Source of the DNA: Acidocella sp.
GTDB lineage: Bacteria; Pseudomonadota; Alphaproteobacteria; Acetobacterales; Acetobacteraceae
Assembly (NCBI GenBank): GCA_029077775.1
Contig: JAQNCU010000125.1
Coordinates: 1 to 7,727, forward strand
Length of the DNA stretch: 7,727 bases
Reading direction: 5' to 3'
In this document: positions 5,651 to 7,727 of the stretch, piece after piece
Position numbering within the stretch: position 1 is the stretch's first letter
Layout: each line of letters begins with the position of its first letter
Translations under genes and position numbers: made by a program
Notes under the pieces: model-generated
The model's input: only the letters and a program-made list of their open reading frames with translations
The model's database searches: none
Told to the model about the DNA's origin: nothing

Positions 5651-6982
5651 ATGATCAAGGTCCGCGTCGCCCCTAGCCCAACCGGGTATCTGCATGTCGG
5701 CAATGCCCGCACGGCACTGGTGAATTTTCTGTTCGCGCGGGCATCTGGCGGGCGGTTTTTGCTCCGGTTGGATGATACCGATACCGAGCGTGGGCGGCCG
5801 GAATATGAGCAGGCGATCTATGAAGATCTGCGCTGGCTGGGGTTAGGCTGGGATGAGACGGCGCGGCAATCCGACCGGTATGCGCGTTACGCTGAATGCG
5901 CCGAGGTGCTGAAGCAAAGCGGGCGGCTTTACCCGTGTTTCGAGAATGAGGATGAGCTGGCAGCCAAGCGCGCGTCCCTGATAAAGCGCAAGCTGCCGCC
6001 GGTTTATGACCGTGCGGCGCTGGCTATGACCGCTTCCCAGCGCGCGGCCGCCGAGGCCGGTGGCAAGCGCCCGTATTGGCGCTTTAAATTATCCGAGGGC
6101 ATGGCCGCATGGCATGATCTGGTACTGGGCGAACGCAAAATCCGTTTTGGCGCTGTCTCAGACCCGGTGTTAATCCGCGCCGATGGTACCCCGCTTTATA
6201 CCTTCACCTCGGTGGTCGATGATGTGGATTTTGGTATCAGCCATGTGATCCGGGGTGAGGATCATGTCTCCAATACAGCCGTACAGATTGATCTGTTCCG
6301 GGCGATCAGCACGGCCATGCCGCCGCGTTTTGCGCATCTCCCGCTGATCAGCGGCGGCGAGGGTGAGAAACTGTCGAAGCGGATTGGCAGCATATCGTTG
6401 AAATCATTGCGTAAGGATGGGATCGAGCCGGAAGCCCTGGCGGCCTATCTCGCGCGGCTCGGCACCAACAAGGATGCCCAGATTTTGCCAATGGCGGATT
6501 TGATAGGGCGCTTTAATATTGCCGATTTCGGTCGCTCTCCGCCCCGGTTCGATGCCAGGCAATTATTGGTTTTGAACCGGAAATGCCTGCATGCGGCTTC
6601 CTTCAGCGCGGTGCGCGACCGGCTGCCCGAGGGGGCCGACGAGGCGTTTTGGCTGGCGATTCGTGGAAACCTGGACATGCTGACCGAGGCGCGGCGCTGG
6701 TGGGAGATTGTCACGGGGGAGATTACCCCGCCGGACATGCCGGGCGATGAAGCGGTTTTGCGCGCGGCGGCGGACACTCTGCCGCCAGCACCTTTGGGTG
6801 CGGAGTCTTGGAAGATCTGGACGGCGGCGATTATGGCGGCGAGCGGCGTCAAGGGCCGGGCTTTGTACCATCCGCTGCGCCTGGCGCTGACGGCCGAGGA
6901 TCAGGGGCCTGAAATGGCGGGGCTGTTGCCTTTGATTGGCCATGAGCGGGTTTTGGCGCGGCTTGGGCGCTTCGTTGTATAG
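5651..6982 (+). CDS. gltX: Glutamyl-tRNA synthetase (short, zinc-less alphaproteobacterial type)
   Basis: GluRS charges tRNA-Glu with glutamate, and in non-discriminating forms also tRNA-Gln for later GatCAB amidation. The 443-aa protein begins MIKVRVAPSPTGYLHVGNARTAL, where HVGN (15-18) is the class I HIGH signature. The KMSKS signature is KLSKR (240-244) in GEKLSKRIGS. Between them lie RLDDTDTERGRPEY, the DPVLIRADGTPLYTF block and HVIRGEDHVSNTAVQ. The C-terminal 140 or so residues form the helical anticodon-binding part. Only one Cys (C96 in YPCFENEDEL) remains where E. coli-type enzymes have a CxC zinc site, so zinc binding is unlikely. ATG 5651 gives the usual N-terminus; GTG 5600 would add 17 residues lacking family similarity. 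The Shine-Dalgarno is poor. Discriminating or non-discriminating character cannot be decided from the sequence. Confidence 0.96.
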   Translation: MIKVRVAPSPTGYLHVGNARTALVNFLFARASGGRFLLRLDDTDTERGRPEYEQAIYEDLRWLGLGWDETARQSDRYARYAECAEVLKQSGRLYPCFENEDELAAKRASLIKRKLPPVYDRAALAMTASQRAAAEAGGKRPYWRFKLSEGMAAWHDLVLGERKIRFGAVSDPVLIRADGTPLYTFTSVVDDVDFGISHVIRGEDHVSNTAVQIDLFRAISTAMPPRFAHLPLISGGEGEKLSKRIGSISLKSLRKDGIEPEALAAYLARLGTNKDAQILPMADLIGRFNIADFGRSPPRFDARQLLVLNRKCLHAASFSAVRDRLPEGADEAFWLAIRGNLDMLTEARRWWEIVTGEITPPDMPGDEAVLRAAADTLPPAPLGAESWKIWTAAIMAASGVKGRALYHPLRLALTAEDQGPEMAGLLPLIGHERVLARLGRFVV

Positions 6983-7030
6983 CGTGCCCGGCCCGGCTAA
7001 GAGAGCCCAAGGCAAATTGCCAGCAAAATT

Positions 7031-7035
7031 GAAGG
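7031..7035 (+). promoter_or_regulatory. Shine-Dalgarno of the TPR-like gene
   Basis: GAAGG lies nine bases before GTG 7045 and is the best ribosome binding site in this gap; an in-frame TTG at 7036 would be too close to use it. This supports GTG 7045, which also gives the usual VDIFDEV N-terminus. CAGCA (7021-7025) and TGCTG (7039-7043) could pair around it, leaving GAAGG in the loop. Confidence 0.55.
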
Positions 7036-7044
7036 TTGTGCTGC

Positions 7045-7710
7045 GTGGTTGATATTTTTGACGAGGTTGCCGACGATCTACGGGCCGAGCGCGCGATGCG
7101 GCTGGCACGGCGTTATGGCGGGCTGCTGATCCTGGGTTGCCTGTTGGTGTTGCTCGGTGTGGCAGCGCAGCAGGTTTATCTCTGGCACGAGGGCAAGCGA
7201 AATGAAGCAGCGGCGGCAGCCTTTTTGCGCATAACCGGGCCGATGGACGCGCAAGGCGGTACGGTGCCGGGAAATGAGGTCACAAAAGACGCGACCGCGC
7301 TGACTGATTTTGCCGCCACCGCGCCAGAGGGCTACAAAACCCTCGCGAATTTACGGGCGGCGGCACTTTATGCCAATGGTGGGCAGGAGATGCAGGCCGA
7401 GGCCCTCTGGACCAACATCGCCGATGATGCTGCGGCTGAGCCCATGTTGCGTGACCTGGCGACGCTCCTCTGGGCCCAGCACGCGCTGGGAACGGTGCCC
7501 GGTGCGGACGTACTGGCGCGGCTGAAACCGCTGACCGGGCCTAAGAATCCGTATCACGGGTTGGCGCAGGAGACCCAGGCGCTGGTTTATTTACATGAAG
7601 GCAAGATCGATCTGGCGAAGGCGTTATTTTCACAGATAGCCGCCGACCCTGACGCGCCGGATGGCGCGCGTAACCGCGCCGATGGGCTGCTTGCAAAGCT
7701 GAACGGATGA
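7045..7710 (+). CDS. Membrane-anchored TPR-like protein (YfgM/TPR_21 type)
   Basis: The 221-aa protein starts VDIFDEVADDLRAERAMRLA, a hallmark of alphaproteobacterial TPR_21/YfgM-like proteins. One transmembrane segment follows (about residues 26-46, LLILGCLLVLLGVAAQQVYL), preceded by several arginines, which predicts a cytoplasmic N-terminus and a periplasmic C-terminal domain. That domain is Ala-rich and helical, with repeat-like blocks such as FAATAPEGYKTLANLRAAALYANGG and HGLAQETQALVYLHEGKIDLAKALFSQIAADPDAPDGARNRADGLL, consistent with TPR-like helix pairs. In E. coli, YfgM associates with SecYEG and periplasmic chaperones; that role is inferred here. In many proteobacteria this gene precedes bamB and der, which fits the overlapping gene that follows. 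GTG is chosen as start because of the Shine-Dalgarno and family N-terminus. Confidence 0.88.
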   Translation: MVDIFDEVADDLRAERAMRLARRYGGLLILGCLLVLLGVAAQQVYLWHEGKRNEAAAAAFLRITGPMDAQGGTVPGNEVTKDATALTDFAATAPEGYKTLANLRAAALYANGGQEMQAEALWTNIADDAAAEPMLRDLATLLWAQHALGTVPGADVLARLKPLTGPKNPYHGLAQETQALVYLHEGKIDLAKALFSQIAADPDAPDGARNRADGLLAKLNG

Positions 7711-7727
7711 CAAAAACCATGATGCGA
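7707..7727 (+). CDS. Start of a downstream gene, possibly bamB-like (cut by window end)
   Basis: An ATG at 7707 overlaps the stop of the TPR-like gene as ATGA, the arrangement typical of coupled operon genes. Only seven codons (MTKTMMR) are visible, so the product cannot be read. The Lys/Arg residues would suit the n-region of a signal peptide. From family context (YfgM-like gene usually followed by the outer-membrane assembly lipoprotein gene bamB, then der) a BamB-type beta-propeller protein is the leading guess. An ATG at 7719 or 7722 is an alternative start. Confidence 0.4.

Noticed and set aside
6994..7008. Possible terminator stem after gltX (GGCT-AAGAG-AGCC)
   Set aside because: It has only four base pairs and no following T-run, too weak for an intrinsic terminator.
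7011..7021. Perfect dyad GGCAAATTGCC between gltX and the TPR-like gene, followed by a similar GCAAAATTG
   Set aside because: A one-base centre cannot form an RNA hairpin, no T-run follows, and short AT-centred palindromes are frequent; there is no basis to call an operator or terminator.
6563..7108. Minus-strand open frame of about 180 codons opposite the gltX 3' end
   Set aside because: Its predicted protein is Arg/Pro/Gln-rich without family features and is antisense to well-supported gltX and TPR coding sequence; it is a shadow frame.
1..7727. Undescribed defence, mobile or biosynthetic system
   Set aside because: Every sizeable coding region belongs to a recognisable conserved family, and I saw no transposase, integrase, repeat array, tRNA-attachment site or compositional break.

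Overview
The window looks like an ordinary chromosomal housekeeping stretch of a Gram-negative alphaproteobacterium. The dialects of the proteins (an etherase-type GST with SPYCWRTK, a short GluRS with HVGN and KLSKR, and a VDIFDEV-type membrane-anchored TPR protein) and the fairly GC-rich, GC-ending codons suggest Rhodospirillales/Acetobacteraceae. That placement is inference; no database was searched. I see no mobile element, CRISPR array, tRNA or rRNA, and no gene whose composition stands out as recently transferred.

Layout: (1) positions 1-360 hold the 3' end of mtnA (methionine salvage) on the plus strand. (2) Convergent to it, ending only 19 bp away, is a tight minus-strand operon read right to left: pepN (M1 alanyl aminopeptidase, 4334-1740), a YfcG-type nu-class glutathione transferase/disulfide reductase (1728-1042), then a second GST of the LigE/etherase-like type (1045-380). 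The pepN stop codon is built into the Shine-Dalgarno sequence of the yfcG-like gene, and the two GST genes overlap by ATGA, so the three genes look cotranscribed and partly translationally coupled. (3) A 101-bp divergent intergenic region (4335-4435) separates pepN from the plus-strand genes. (4) The plus-strand series is a FemAB-like/GNAT-fold protein of the DUF482 family (4436-5590), a short glutamyl-tRNA synthetase (5651-6982), a single-pass membrane TPR-like protein of the YfgM type (7045-7710), and the first codons of a further gene overlapping it by ATGA (7707 onward).

Functionally the region mixes translation (GluRS), peptide turnover (PepN), thiol/glutathione chemistry (two GSTs), methionine salvage (MtnA) and envelope biogenesis (FemAB-like, YfgM-like). 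The observations most worth following are the FemAB-like transferase next to a glutamyl-tRNA synthetase, and two RNA hairpins at the 5' ends of those genes: one flush against the FemAB-like start codon, and a 12-bp GNRA-capped stem in front of gltX that buries a start-less GGAGG. None of this amounts to a demonstrated new system.
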